A stretch of DNA of 63,092 bases, from contig CAYUQU010000011.1 of assembly GCA_964447015.1 (NCBI GenBank), positions 1 to 63,092 of the forward strand, written 5' to 3'. The translations under genes and the position numbers were made by a program. The notes beneath the pieces were generated by a model. The model searched no databases and had not been told where the DNA came from. It saw nothing but the letters and a program-made list of their open reading frames with translations. This stretch comes from Wandonia sp964447015. GTDB lineage: Bacteria > Bacteroidota > Bacteroidia > Flavobacteriales_D > Crocinitomicaceae. Below are positions 45,446 to 54,582 of the stretch, piece after piece. Each line of letters begins with the position of its first letter. Position 1 is the stretch's first letter.

Positions 45446-48400
45446 TTATCTTTTCAAGTACACATAACCTTTATACACTTCACCTGAGATACCATCATTC
45501 AGATCCCCTCCCATTGTAATCAAATAGTAATACGTTCCTTCTGGAAGTTCATCTCCACCAACATTGAGTGGGCTTTGAGAAATTCCCTGCCAATCATTTT
45601 GGTAGTTATCACTCTCAAAAACTTTAGCTCCCCATCGGTTAAAAATTATCACTATTGTATTTGGATATAGGTGCAAATTAGGCAACTCAAACAAATCATT
45701 AGAACCATCACCATTTGGCGAAAAAGCTTCTGGAATAATAAACTCTTCAAGTGGATCAGTCGGATCTTCAGTTGAGGTTACTTGAATAGTAACTAATGCT
45801 GTATCACAGATTGTTGAACAAACCCCACTGCAAATTACATAACTGAACGAAACCTCACCAATAAAACCTTCTTCTGACATATAAGTTATTGTTCCATCAG
45901 TCTCAACAAATGCAGAACCAGAAATTGGATTTGTGATTATAGAGGGAAGTCCATCAAATCCACTGTCATTAGTCAACACATTGATGTTTATATTACTGCC
46001 ATTGTGTACACTTGCTTGATCATTTTGCGCAACTACAGAACCATCGGACAAAACTGTCACAATAATATCTACACTATTTATACATCCTTCAGCATTTTCA
46101 ACTGAAGCTGTGTATGTCGTTGTTTCTTCAGGACTGACAATGATAGAATTTCCAGTTTGACCTGTGGACCAATCAACAGTTTCTATCGCAGCTACAGTAA
46201 TCATGACATCATCTCCAGGACAAATAGTCTGGTTACCTCCTGAAGTAACTACAGGAAGTGGATTCACTACAACTTCAAACTCCACACTCACACTTGAACA
46301 ATTCGCTGCATTTTCAGCTTCTACAAAATATGTATCGCTTGCAGATGGTGTAAAGGTATATGGAGCTGTTCCCAGCAATGTCCCTCCTGTTTGCGCATCG
46401 TAAACGGAATATGTAACTCCACCAATAGGATTATTAACCGTTATTGTCACCTCTTCACCTTCACATACTGTTGCTGAATTATCAGTTAGAACAGGTGCAT
46501 CTGGCACTTCAAGTATTGAGACATCAAAAGTTGCAGAATTTGAACATGAACCAACAGTCGTATAGGTTATCTCATAGTCCCCAGAAGTAGAAGAACTTAA
46601 ATCAATACTTCCTGTAGATGGATCTATTGACAAACCTACTGGAGTTGCTGAAAAAGTCCCTCCTGATACTCCTGTAACAGTTGGCACTTCATTCAATCCG
46701 CCCGCACAATAACTTGACATATTGTATGAGAATGATGCGTCATCTATATCTGTAATTGTAATTGACGCCGTTGACTGCACCTGTGGACACGTTCCTGCCG
46801 CGATTGTATTTGTGACAGTATAACTATTTGGCGTACTTGCTCCTAGATCGATCTGCCCTGTTGATGAATTAATCACCAAACCTGCTGTAGATGAGAATAC
46901 GCCACCTTCTCCTGCTCCAACAAATGTAACTGTAGCATTTCCTGCCAAAGTACAATAAGGTGAATCTTCATATTCAAATGTTGCAACAGGAGTAGCTTCA
47001 ACACTTACATTTGTGCCTGCTGACGCAGAACTACAACCCGAAACAGTAACTACTAGTGAGTATGTGCCATCCATAGCCAATGTAGCATTTGATATCTGTG
47101 GGTTTTGATCTGTTGACGTAAATCCATTTGGACCAGTCCACGAATAAGTTGCTCCTACAACTGGATCCGTGTTCAACTGAATTGTACCATCAATACATAC
47201 AGGGTCATTTGAAGATACATTTGGAGTTCCGGGAACAGGAGAAATCGTTAAGGTAATTTCCGTACACCCTGTCATACCACAAGGTCCTTCTGCTCGCACA
47301 TAATAAGTAGTTGTAGAAGCAGGACTTACATTAATTGAAGTACCTGAACCAACAGGTGTGCCTCCACAAGATTCGCTATACCATTGCCATGAATCACCTG
47401 AGTCTAACACACCTCCATCAATAGTAAGTGTATGGCTTTCCGAAGGACATGTTGAAGCCTGATTATCGGTGATTCCCGTTGGTGCAATCGAACCAGAACC
47501 TGTAGAACCATCTTCATAATACATAATTAAAGCTACTGATGAAGTCGTCTTAACAGGTTCATAATATGCTCCTGATCCATAATCAAATAAAGGCACTGAA
47601 AGACTATTTGTCGAGCCAATAAAGAACTGCTTATACCCACACGAAGATTGAATTGTGGATGTATTAATTTTCACTCCGTAATTACTTTCGCCATCGGCAC
47701 CTCCATAATATGTGGACCAATCTAGAACAGATGAACTATTAAACTTCATTAATATGAGATCCATTCCACCGTCATTTGTGTTGTCATTATATGAACCTGC
47801 TTGAAACTGGGTAGGGAAATCAATCGAATTTGTATACCCCACAACATGAATATTGCCTTCACTGTCACTTGAAATTCCTGGTGTTGAGTTGGTACTACCT
47901 GTACCTCCTACATATGTCCCCCACAGATAACCTCCAGTAGAACTGAATTTCATCAAACCACCGTCATGACTAAAGTCTGAAGACCATGTTCCAGGAGATT
48001 GCTTTGTCGCATGGTAGAAAGCTCCTCCTCCAGGATTTTGTGTTGGCATATTGTTTCCACCAATTGTACGACAAGCAACCAATATATTATTATTCAAATC
48101 GGTTGCTACTTCAGAAACTCTATCTAGGTTATCACTACCAAAATAGGTTGACCATGAAACTTGTCTACTGGTATTGAACTTAGTGATGAGGATCGATATG
48201 TTGCCCAAATTTGTACCCTGATAAAACGCTCCACCTCCAGGGTTTAATAAATATGCTGACGCATCTGCACCACTTGCTTGACTCACCAAAATTAAATTCC
48301 CACCACTATCTACTGTTAAGTCAGCCCCTTGCTTATATCCTGTTTCAGCAGGATTTCCTCCATTAAAGTAAGTCGACCATTCCAAAACACAATCACTACT

Positions 48401-49807
48401 GAATCGTCCTAAAAAAATATCCTGATCACCAACGAAAGTAGTATTGTTATATGCCCCAGAAAGATTAACAAATGGAATGTCAAAACCACTAAATCGATAT
48501 GTTTGTCCAGTGAAATATACCTTATCACCTGAACAAACTATCCCGTTAATTCTAATCCCCGCTCCACTCGTCGATACGTTTTGGTGCTGATACAAAGTAG
48601 ACCATTGTAACACACCAGTTGGACTAAACTTAGTTACAAATGAATTATCACCTCCTTTAATATTTGTCTGATCCATGTAAAATGCACCTGGAGCACCCGA
48701 ATTTAAAGTTGGAAATGTTGTTGGATTTGAAGATGCATAACCAGCGAGATAAATAAAATCATTATCATCTATATCAATCGTTTTTCCATAATCCCCACCA
48801 GTCCCACACAAATAATCTCCTTGATTTCCGCCAAAATAGGTCGACCATTGGATTGTTTTATTTGCATTAAATCGAGTCAATGTCAAATCGGTTATACCAT
48901 CACGTGTTGCATCAAAATACTGACCTGCACCTGCGTTAATTACAGGCCAAAATGCAGAGTAAGTAGCAAATGCCGTGTACAAATTCTCTTGAGAGTCGTA
49001 TACTGAGTTAGCATGGAACCCTGAAGATATGTCAGGATTGTAATATGTAGCCCACGAAATAGCGGGGTCAATCACAATATCTTCGTTAATTGACTTCGCA
49101 TTTAAATTGAAAGAAACAATATCATTTTCGTCTAATACAAAAGATGATTTAATTTCTTTTCCTGAATTTGCATAATAAGTATAAGGCACATCTTCACTCA
49201 AGCTATTATATGCCGTTTTTATCATCAACTTACCTTCACTGATGTTTAAGTTTTCTGCACCTCGATAAGTAAATCGAATATCACTTGGATTGGCTCCAGG
49301 ATGAAGAATAAACTCATACTTTAGCTTCCCATTGTCAATTAAGTATTTTAAGTCGATATTAGGATAGATATTCTCATAAACAATCGATTTATACGATTTT
49401 ACATCCGTAATTCCGTTAGGACAATGTCCAAAATAATAATTGCGTACTTCCTGTTGCTCGTCTATTTTCAACCTTGGAGCAGATTTGTTAGCCCCAATTA
49501 AATCAAAATCCAATCGAAAGAAATAAACCTTATACCCTATTTCGGCTAGGTCACCACGCATATACATTTCCTTTTCACTAGCTGTATAAGACATCAAATC
49601 TTTGTCTTCTTTATGATGGAAATGATATACAATTCCCTCTGGACGGAAATACACATTTACGCCTGCCATTTCAAGCTTAAAATCAATATCTTCTCCTAGC
49701 TGATCTTTATGATCTATCCACTGTCCGTTATTCTCAATAAATTGTGACCATGAAAAACTGATACACATTGTAAAAATCAGGGCAAAAACGTACCTTAATT
49801 TACTCAT
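45446..49807 (-). CDS. Giant SBBP-repeat surface protein with T9SS type B sorting domain
   Basis: 1453 residues from ATG 49807 (MSKLRYVFALIF; the ORF goes to 49864 but the extra 19 basic residues precede the signal peptide). The mature N-terminus (FIENNGQWIDHKDQL) starts a DUF7948-type domain (~20-290), followed by SBBP beta-propeller repeats (~300-790; recurring blades like WSTYYGGADGESNYG and WSTYFGG), Ig-like/PKD-like repeats (~800-1340) and a type B CTD (~1365-1453, IPEAFSPNGDGSNDLFE and NRWGAKVFES, ending VYLKR). It is secreted by T9SS, probably with the neighbouring PorP/SprF as anchor. Likely adhesin or surface-layer component. Confidence 0.93.
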   Translation of the reverse strand: MSKLRYVFALIFTMCISFSWSQFIENNGQWIDHKDQLGEDIDFKLEMAGVNVYFRPEGIVYHFHHKEDKDLMSYTASEKEMYMRGDLAEIGYKVYFFRLDFDLIGANKSAPRLKIDEQQEVRNYYFGHCPNGITDVKSYKSIVYENIYPNIDLKYLIDNGKLKYEFILHPGANPSDIRFTYRGAENLNISEGKLMIKTAYNSLSEDVPYTYYANSGKEIKSSFVLDENDIVSFNLNAKSINEDIVIDPAISWATYYNPDISSGFHANSVYDSQENLYTAFATYSAFWPVINAGAGQYFDATRDGITDLTLTRFNANKTIQWSTYFGGNQGDYLCGTGGDYGKTIDIDDNDFIYLAGYASSNPTTFPTLNSGAPGAFYMDQTNIKGGDNSFVTKFSPTGVLQWSTLYQHQNVSTSGAGIRINGIVCSGDKVYFTGQTYRFSGFDIPFVNLSGAYNNTTFVGDQDIFLGRFSSDCVLEWSTYFNGGNPAETGYKQGADLTVDSGGNLILVSQASGADASAYLLNPGGGAFYQGTNLGNISILITKFNTSRQVSWSTYFGSDNLDRVSEVATDLNNNILVACRTIGGNNMPTQNPGGGAFYHATKQSPGTWSSDFSHDGGLMKFSSTGGYLWGTYVGGTGSTNSTPGISSDSEGNIHVVGYTNSIDFPTQFQAGSYNDNTNDGGMDLILMKFNSSSVLDWSTYYGGADGESNYGVKINTSTIQSSCGYKQFFIGSTNSLSVPLFDYGSGAYYEPVKTTSSVALIMYYEDGSTGSGSIAPTGITDNQASTCPSESHTLTIDGGVLDSGDSWQWYSESCGGTPVGSGTSINVSPASTTTYYVRAEGPCGMTGCTEITLTISPVPGTPNVSSNDPVCIDGTIQLNTDPVVGATYSWTGPNGFTSTDQNPQISNATLAMDGTYSLVVTVSGCSSASAGTNVSVEATPVATFEYEDSPYCTLAGNATVTFVGAGEGGVFSSTAGLVINSSTGQIDLGASTPNSYTVTNTIAAGTCPQVQSTASITITDIDDASFSYNMSSYCAGGLNEVPTVTGVSGGTFSATPVGLSIDPSTGSIDLSSSTSGDYEITYTTVGSCSNSATFDVSILEVPDAPVLTDNSATVCEGEEVTITVNNPIGGVTYSVYDAQTGGTLLGTAPYTFTPSASDTYFVEAENAANCSSVSVEFEVVVNPLPVVTSGGNQTICPGDDVMITVAAIETVDWSTGQTGNSIIVSPEETTTYTASVENAEGCINSVDIIVTVLSDGSVVAQNDQASVHNGSNININVLTNDSGFDGLPSIITNPISGSAFVETDGTITYMSEEGFIGEVSFSYVICSGVCSTICDTALVTIQVTSTEDPTDPLEEFIIPEAFSPNGDGSNDLFELPNLHLYPNTIVIIFNRWGAKVFESDNYQNDWQGISQSPLNVGGDELPEGTYYYLITMGGDLNDGISGEVYKGYVYLKR

Positions 49808-49984
49808 AAATAATTTTTTACGATGAAATAAAAAAAACTTTCTGTGCATTTTTAGTAGCAGCACTGACCAAGTTTACACAATTCGTGTTAAAAATAAAAA
49901 TATTAGAAGGTATTTTTATTCGAAAAAATGGAGCTCAATTTTGTTATTCAACCTAAGTGTTTGAATAACAAATACAACTGGTTT

Positions 49985-50395
49985 TTATAGAATAGAAATA
50001 ATAGCAAGACGATACCCATCTGTTCCAAATCCAAAAATACACCCTGTACAAACGGGTGAAATTAAAGAATCGTGGCGAAAGGTTTCACGAGCTGTAATGT
50101 TGGAAATATGCACTTCAACAACAGGAATTTCAATGGCTGAAACTGCATCTCGAATTGATACAGAAGTATGTGTGTACCCACCAGCATTTAATATAATCCC
50201 CTTATGATTGCTTTGTTGCAAGGCATCAATAATTTCTCCTTCGTGATTTGACTGAAGATAATCAATTTGTACAGATGGAAATTCAACTCGAAGTTGTTCC
50301 AAAACAGAATCAAATCCTTTTTCACCGTATATTTGTGGTTCACGCTTGCCAAGCAAGTTTAAATTCGGTCCGTTAATTACTAATATCTTTTCCAT
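49985..50395 (-). CDS. aroQ: 3-dehydroquinate dehydratase, type II
   Basis: 136 residues from ATG 50395; the frame runs on to 50470 but the conserved start is MEKILVINGPNLNLLGKREP in outline. Catalytic residues are visible: Tyr23 (IYG), the NAGGYTHTSVSIRDA loop with substrate-binding Asn70, and His96 in VEVHIS. It dehydrates 3-dehydroquinate to 3-dehydroshikimate in the shikimate pathway; the type II enzyme is a dodecamer. Its ATG shares a base with the TTG start of xerD on the other strand. Confidence 0.97.
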   Translation of the reverse strand: MEKILVINGPNLNLLGKREPQIYGEKGFDSVLEQLRVEFPSVQIDYLQSNHEGEIIDALQQSNHKGIILNAGGYTHTSVSIRDAVSAIEIPVVEVHISNITARETFRHDSLISPVCTGCIFGFGTDGYRLAIISIL

Positions 50396-51294
50396 TGTCA
50401 AATTGGAGTATCTATATAAAGAATTTCGAAAGTTACTTAAAAATTGAGAAAGGCTTAAGTGAAAACTCAATTTTTGCGTATCTGAATGATGTGGACAAGC
50501 TACGTGAATTTTCTGAAGCGCTTGATAAATCAGTGGAAAGTATAGAATTAAGTGACTTGCAATATTTTGTAGGAGATCTGTTTGACATGGGATTATCGAC
50601 TCGCTCTCAAGCTCGAGTTATAAGTGGGATAAAACAGTTCTTCGATTTTCTACTTTTGGAGAATACCATTTCAAAAAACCCATCGGAATTACTCGAATCA
50701 CCTCAAATTGGAAGGAAACTGCCTGAAGTGTTATCCACTGACGAAATTGACATTCTTGTTTCACACATCGATTTATCTAAACAAGAAGGACACCGTAATA
50801 AAGCGATAATAGAAACATTATATAGTTGTGGACTTCGTGTCAGTGAACTATGTGATCTAAAAATATCAAACATCTTCTTCAAAGAAGGCTTCATTCGTGT
50901 AATTGGAAAGGGGAATAAAGAACGTTTGGTACCACTCAGCCCCAGTGTAGAAAAGGAAGTTGGTTTGTATTTTCAAAGCATGCGAAATCATATTCAAATT
51001 GCAACTGGACACGAAGATTTTTTGTTTTTAAATAGGCGTGGAAAAAAATTGACTCGTGTGATGATTTTCACCATTGTCAAACAACTTGCTGAATCAATGG
51101 GGTTAAAAAAAACGATCAGTCCACATACTTTTCGCCATTCTTTTGCTACTCATTTGATTGAAGGCGGCGCCAATTTGCGAGCGATTCAAGAAATGCTAGG
51201 ACACGAGTCTATCCTGACGACTGAAATATACACACACATCAGCCAAACCGCACAGCGCGACGCTATAATGTTGTATCATCCGAGAAATAAATAA
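50395..51294 (+). CDS. xerD: Tyrosine recombinase XerD
   Basis: 299 residues, full length. SAM-like core-binding domain (1-95), then the catalytic domain with the full set of residues: Arg148 (CGLRVSEL), Lys172 (GKGNK), His244 and Arg247 (HTFR), His270 (LGHES) and the nucleophile Tyr279 (IYTHI). It resolves chromosome dimers at dif with XerC or a second XerD. The start is TTG at 50395, the only start that keeps the conserved N-terminus; it overlaps by one base the aroQ ATG, so each gene's promoter must lie in the other gene. No integrase-type context. Confidence 0.94.
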   Translation: MSNWSIYIKNFESYLKIEKGLSENSIFAYLNDVDKLREFSEALDKSVESIELSDLQYFVGDLFDMGLSTRSQARVISGIKQFFDFLLLENTISKNPSELLESPQIGRKLPEVLSTDEIDILVSHIDLSKQEGHRNKAIIETLYSCGLRVSELCDLKISNIFFKEGFIRVIGKGNKERLVPLSPSVEKEVGLYFQSMRNHIQIATGHEDFLFLNRRGKKLTRVMIFTIVKQLAESMGLKKTISPHTFRHSFATHLIEGGANLRAIQEMLGHESILTTEIYTHISQTAQRDAIMLYHPRNK

Positions 51295-51300
51295 GTGAAA

Positions 51301-52293
51301 TTAGCTTAACTTATCAGATAAAATTCGCATCTCAATAACTGGTGAGATTTTCTGATAAATGATGTTGTAAACCGCTTCTACGATAGGCATTTCAACTTGA
51401 AACTTTTTGTTGATCTCAATAATGGATTTTGTTGCATAATACCCTTCAGCAATCATGTCCATTTCCATTTGAGCTGTTTTTACAGAATATCCTTTTCCTA
51501 TCATAAAACCAAAGCTTCGGTTTCGCGAAAATTTCGAATAAGCTGTCACCAATAAATCACCCAAATAAGCAGATGATTTAACATCTCGGTGAATAGGACT
51601 CACCTCATCTATGAAGTTTTCAATTTCTTGAATCGCATTTGCAATTAATACCGCTTGAAAATTATCACCATACCCCAATCCAGAACAAATTCCTGATGCT
51701 ATTGAATATACATTCTTCAACACTGCCGAAAGTTCTGTTCCAAACAAATCGTCTGAAGTTGTCGTTTTGATATAGCGACAAGCCAGCATTTCTGCCAATT
51801 CTTCAGCTATTGAATCTGTTTGGCAAGCAATAGTAAGGTACGAAAGCCGCTCTAGAGCTACTTCTTCAGCATGACATGGCCCACTGATAATTCCTATCTT
51901 CTCGTACGGAGTTCCAAACGTTTTATGAATATATCGCGCTGGAATTGAGTTATATTCAGGAATAATACCTTTCACAGCAGAGAACACTACTTTTCCATCA
52001 AATAAGTTCTCAGGAATATTTTCGAAAAGTGTTTTAATAAATGCCGAAGGTGTAGCGATAATTACGATGTCCGCGTGTTCGATAATTGCAATTAAATCGG
52101 TTGATATTTCGATTTTATCTAAATCAAACTCTACAGATTGCAAATAATTAAGATTTCTGCGGTACTTGAGGAGATGACCAACAGCAGCTTCATTTCGCAT
52201 ATACCAATATACCTTAGGCATGTTGTTACACAAAATCTTAACTAGTGCTGTTGCCCAGCTTCCACCTCCTATGACTGCAATTTTTCTATTCAC
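51301..52293 (-). CDS. gpsA: NAD(P)H-dependent glycerol-3-phosphate dehydrogenase
   Basis: 330 residues from GTG 52293. Rossmann site GGGSWATAL at residues 9-17, and the GpsA motifs SAVKGI, GPCHAEEV, catalytic Lys region ALKNVYSIASG and the DLL...RNRSFG stretch. It makes sn-glycerol 3-phosphate from dihydroxyacetone phosphate for phospholipid synthesis. A perfect -7 element TATTTTTG lies on the minus strand at 52313-52320, inside the gap to the lipoprotein gene upstream. Confidence 0.95.
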   Translation of the reverse strand: MNRKIAVIGGGSWATALVKILCNNMPKVYWYMRNEAAVGHLLKYRRNLNYLQSVEFDLDKIEISTDLIAIIEHADIVIIATPSAFIKTLFENIPENLFDGKVVFSAVKGIIPEYNSIPARYIHKTFGTPYEKIGIISGPCHAEEVALERLSYLTIACQTDSIAEELAEMLACRYIKTTTSDDLFGTELSAVLKNVYSIASGICSGLGYGDNFQAVLIANAIQEIENFIDEVSPIHRDVKSSAYLGDLLVTAYSKFSRNRSFGFMIGKGYSVKTAQMEMDMIAEGYYATKSIIEINKKFQVEMPIVEAVYNIIYQKISPVIEMRILSDKLS

Positions 52294-52312
52294 TTTGCTT
52301 ATATCCGAAATG

Positions 52313-52320
52313 CAAAAATA
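52313..52320 (-). promoter_or_regulatory. -7 element of gpsA
   Basis: Minus-strand TATTTTTG, 19 bases before the GTG start; supports a separate message for gpsA despite its position behind the polysaccharide genes. No -33 TTG at N19. Confidence 0.45.
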
Positions 52321-52362
52321 GTATTATTTCTGAAGGTTTTGCATATAATGAGTGACTCACTC

Positions 52363-52581
52363 TTACTTCATCAACAATTCGAAGCCTTCCAATTCACAAA
52401 GCGCCACTTCTGTATCAAAATCCTCTGCACTCATCTCATTGATGTATGCACAGTCTCCCTTAAACTCAATTTGATCAGGTTCCGCTTCTTCAATACATTG
52501 ACAAAAAGCTTTTTCTCCTGAACAAGCCACTAAAAGCAAACTTGTTAAAAACAACACAACAATAACTGTTAATTTATTCAT
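52363..52581 (-). CDS. 72-residue lipoprotein
   Basis: Signal with lipobox LVAC (Cys20); the mature chain of ~53 residues is acidic with Cys27, Cys29, Cys44 and Cys62, so two disulfides are possible. Short Cys-rich lipoproteins of this kind are common in Flavobacteriales; none has a known function. It follows the CpsB-type phosphatase by 11 bases and is probably co-transcribed with it. Confidence 0.8.
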   Translation of the reverse strand: MNKLTVIVVLFLTSLLLVACSGEKAFCQCIEEAEPDQIEFKGDCAYINEMSAEDFDTEVALCELEGFELLMK

Positions 52582-52592
52582 CTCACTTTATT

Positions 52593-53321
52593 TTATAATT
52601 TGTAATTCATTAATTCTAAGTCCAATAGTTTATGAAAATATTTTTTTGAAAGATTATTTTCTAGAATTTCTAAATGCTTTATGCGGTGACAATCAGAACC
52701 AGCTAAATCAACAATGCCTGCATCAATAAGTCGTTCAGCTTGCTTTTGAACAGATGATCCGTAATGTCCAGTGAGTGAGTTTAAGTTCATCTGGATTTTC
52801 ACTCCTCTTTCACGCAACTCTTCAGCAGGCTTGATGTTCTGATAATAGACATATCGCTCAAAATGCGCCAATACAGGCTGATAACCTTTACTTTGTAGAG
52901 AAAAAATCAATTCATCTACTCGAATGGGTTCTTGGTTAAATGCAAACTCAAAAAGCACACAATTCTCACCAAAAGTGAGCAACTTCCCATCATCAATTTT
53001 ATGAAACAATTGCTCATCAAAGTAATATTCTGCTGCAGCATAAATTTGAATGTCAATACCTGCGTCTGATACAGCACTTCGCAAACTTTCTAAGCCTGCC
53101 AATATTATTTCAGGTGTATTTCGATAAAGGTCAGACATTACGTGGGGAGTAGTGATTAACTTGGTATATCCTAATTCAGCAAATCGATTTATCATCCCAA
53201 GACTATGATCCATCGTGGCTGCACCGTCATCTATTCCAGGAATTAAGTGGCTATGTACATCTGTTCCTAATCGGGCTAAATCGACTGGCGTTTGTTTCCC
53301 GAAGATGTTAAACAGCCCCAT
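52593..53321 (-). CDS. CpsB/CapC-type tyrosine-protein phosphatase (PHP domain)
   Basis: 242 residues. A PHP-fold metal site is visible: TDVHSHLIPGIDDGA (residues ~20-34), TPHVM, HFERY and, near the end, GSDCHR. It is the Mn-dependent phosphatase that counteracts a polysaccharide co-polymerase/BY-kinase in capsule and exopolysaccharide export. The kinase partner (Wzc type) is not in the window. Its ATG overlaps the stop of rfbB (TAATG). Confidence 0.9.
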   Translation of the reverse strand: MGLFNIFGKQTPVDLARLGTDVHSHLIPGIDDGAATMDHSLGMINRFAELGYTKLITTPHVMSDLYRNTPEIILAGLESLRSAVSDAGIDIQIYAAAEYYFDEQLFHKIDDGKLLTFGENCVLFEFAFNQEPIRVDELIFSLQSKGYQPVLAHFERYVYYQNIKPAEELRERGVKIQMNLNSLTGHYGSSVQKQAERLIDAGIVDLAGSDCHRIKHLEILENNLSKKYFHKLLDLELMNYKL

Positions 53322-54376
53322 TATCTATTAGTATATTGCGATTCGTAATAGTCTTTATAATCACCCGAAGTGATGTGATTTACCCATTCTTGATTAGCCA
53401 AATACCAATCTACAGTTCGCTCAAGTCCTTCTTCAAATTGAAGAGAAGGCTCCCAACCCAATTCATTTTTCAATTTTGATGCATCAATAGCATAACGCAT
53501 GTCGTGCCCTGAACGGTCTTTCACAAAAGTGATTAGCTTTTCAGATTCTCCCTCATCACGGTTGAGCTTTTTATCCATCAAATGACATAAGTAGCGAACT
53601 AAATCGATATTCGTCCATTCGTTCAACCCACCAATGTTGTACGTTTCTCCGTTTTTTCCTTTGTGAAAAATAACATCAATAGCCCGAGCATGATCTTCAA
53701 CCCACAACCAGTCCCGGATATTTTCACCAGTTCCATAAATTGGCAATGGTTTACTCTGAAGGATATTGTTAATCATCAGAGGAATCAACTTTTCTGGAAA
53801 ATGGTGTGAACCATAGTTGTTAGAACAGTTTGAAATTACAGTGGGTAAATTATATGTATGAAAATACGCATTCACAAAATGATCTGAGGAAGCTTTTGAC
53901 GCCGAATAAGGACTTCTGGGATCATATGCTGTCTCTTCTGAAAACAATCCTTCTTTTCCTAATGAACCGTATACCTCATCAGTAGAAATATGGTAAAAAC
54001 GATGATTCTGCTCTTCACCCCAAAACTTGCGAGCGGTGTTAAGTATATTTACAGTACCTACTACATTTGTGATTACAAATTCCATCGGTCCGCTTATCGA
54101 ACGATCAACGTGTGATTCAGCCGCCAAGTGAATCACATCAGTAATGCCATAGTCAGCAAATACTTTTTCTAAATCACTTGTTTCCCTTATGTCACCTTTA
54201 ACAAAAGTGTAATTTGATGCCTTTTCAACATCTTTTAGATTCTCAAGATTACCTGCATAAGTGAGTTTATCAAAGTTGATAATTTGATAACTTGGATAGC
54301 TGTTCACGAATAGTCTTACGACGTGTGATCCAATAAATCCTGCTCCACCTGTTATGAGTATCTTTTTTTTATACAT
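53321..54376 (-). CDS. rfbB: dTDP-glucose 4,6-dehydratase
   Basis: 351 residues. Extended SDR: NAD site GGAGFIGSHVVRLF (~8-21), HLAAESHVDRS, the STDEVYGSLG stretch, catalytic YSASK (~160) and the RfbB C-terminal YNIGG and GHDMRYAID. It converts dTDP-glucose to dTDP-4-keto-6-deoxyglucose, precursor of rhamnose and other deoxy-sugars. RfbA, C and D are not in the window. It has its own promoter (54413-54443), so it is not only read through from wbpA. Confidence 0.95.
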   Translation of the reverse strand: MYKKKILITGGAGFIGSHVVRLFVNSYPSYQIINFDKLTYAGNLENLKDVEKASNYTFVKGDIRETSDLEKVFADYGITDVIHLAAESHVDRSISGPMEFVITNVVGTVNILNTARKFWGEEQNHRFYHISTDEVYGSLGKEGLFSEETAYDPRSPYSASKASSDHFVNAYFHTYNLPTVISNCSNNYGSHHFPEKLIPLMINNILQSKPLPIYGTGENIRDWLWVEDHARAIDVIFHKGKNGETYNIGGLNEWTNIDLVRYLCHLMDKKLNRDEGESEKLITFVKDRSGHDMRYAIDASKLKNELGWEPSLQFEEGLERTVDWYLANQEWVNHITSGDYKDYYESQYTNR

Positions 54377-54412
54377 CTAAATCAGTCATTGTTCTATTAG
54401 AATCTAGGCAAA

Positions 54413-54443
54413 CAAATTTAATTAAATATAAACTACCTATCAA
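54413..54443 (-). promoter_or_regulatory. Promoter of rfbB
   Basis: Minus strand: TTG (54441-54443), 20 bases, TAAATTTG (54413-54420, perfect -7). Leader of about 33 bases to the ATG at 54376. Confidence 0.6.
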
Positions 54444-54484
54444 CCTTTGAAACACGTATGTTTATTACATCTACTATTCACACT

Positions 54485-54517
54485 CTTCTTTTTTTTGCAT
54501 CGCTCAAAAAAAAGAAG
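54485..54517. repeat. Perfect 13-bp AT-rich inverted repeat (hairpin)
   Basis: CTTC-T8-G (54485-54497), seven-base loop, CAAAA...GAAG (54505-54517). It sits between wbpA and rfbB. It may act as a terminator or attenuator of the sugar-nucleotide operon; the U-run is in the stem, not behind it, so the role is uncertain. Similar T-rich hairpins recur between genes in Bacteroidota. Confidence 0.6.
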
Positions 54518-54582
54518 CAAAAAAAACGCTATCCGTATGATATTAACTACCTTTTATGATTAAATGTAATCTGCAACACAGA

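Noticed and set aside
50395..51294. Integrase of a mobile element
   Set aside because: Length, motifs and lack of att-like repeats or cargo fit housekeeping XerD beside aroQ and gpsA.
51311..51358. Hairpin TTATCAG...CTGATAA as terminator of xerD
   Set aside because: It lies within the gpsA coding end, has no T-run after it, and the stem is broken.
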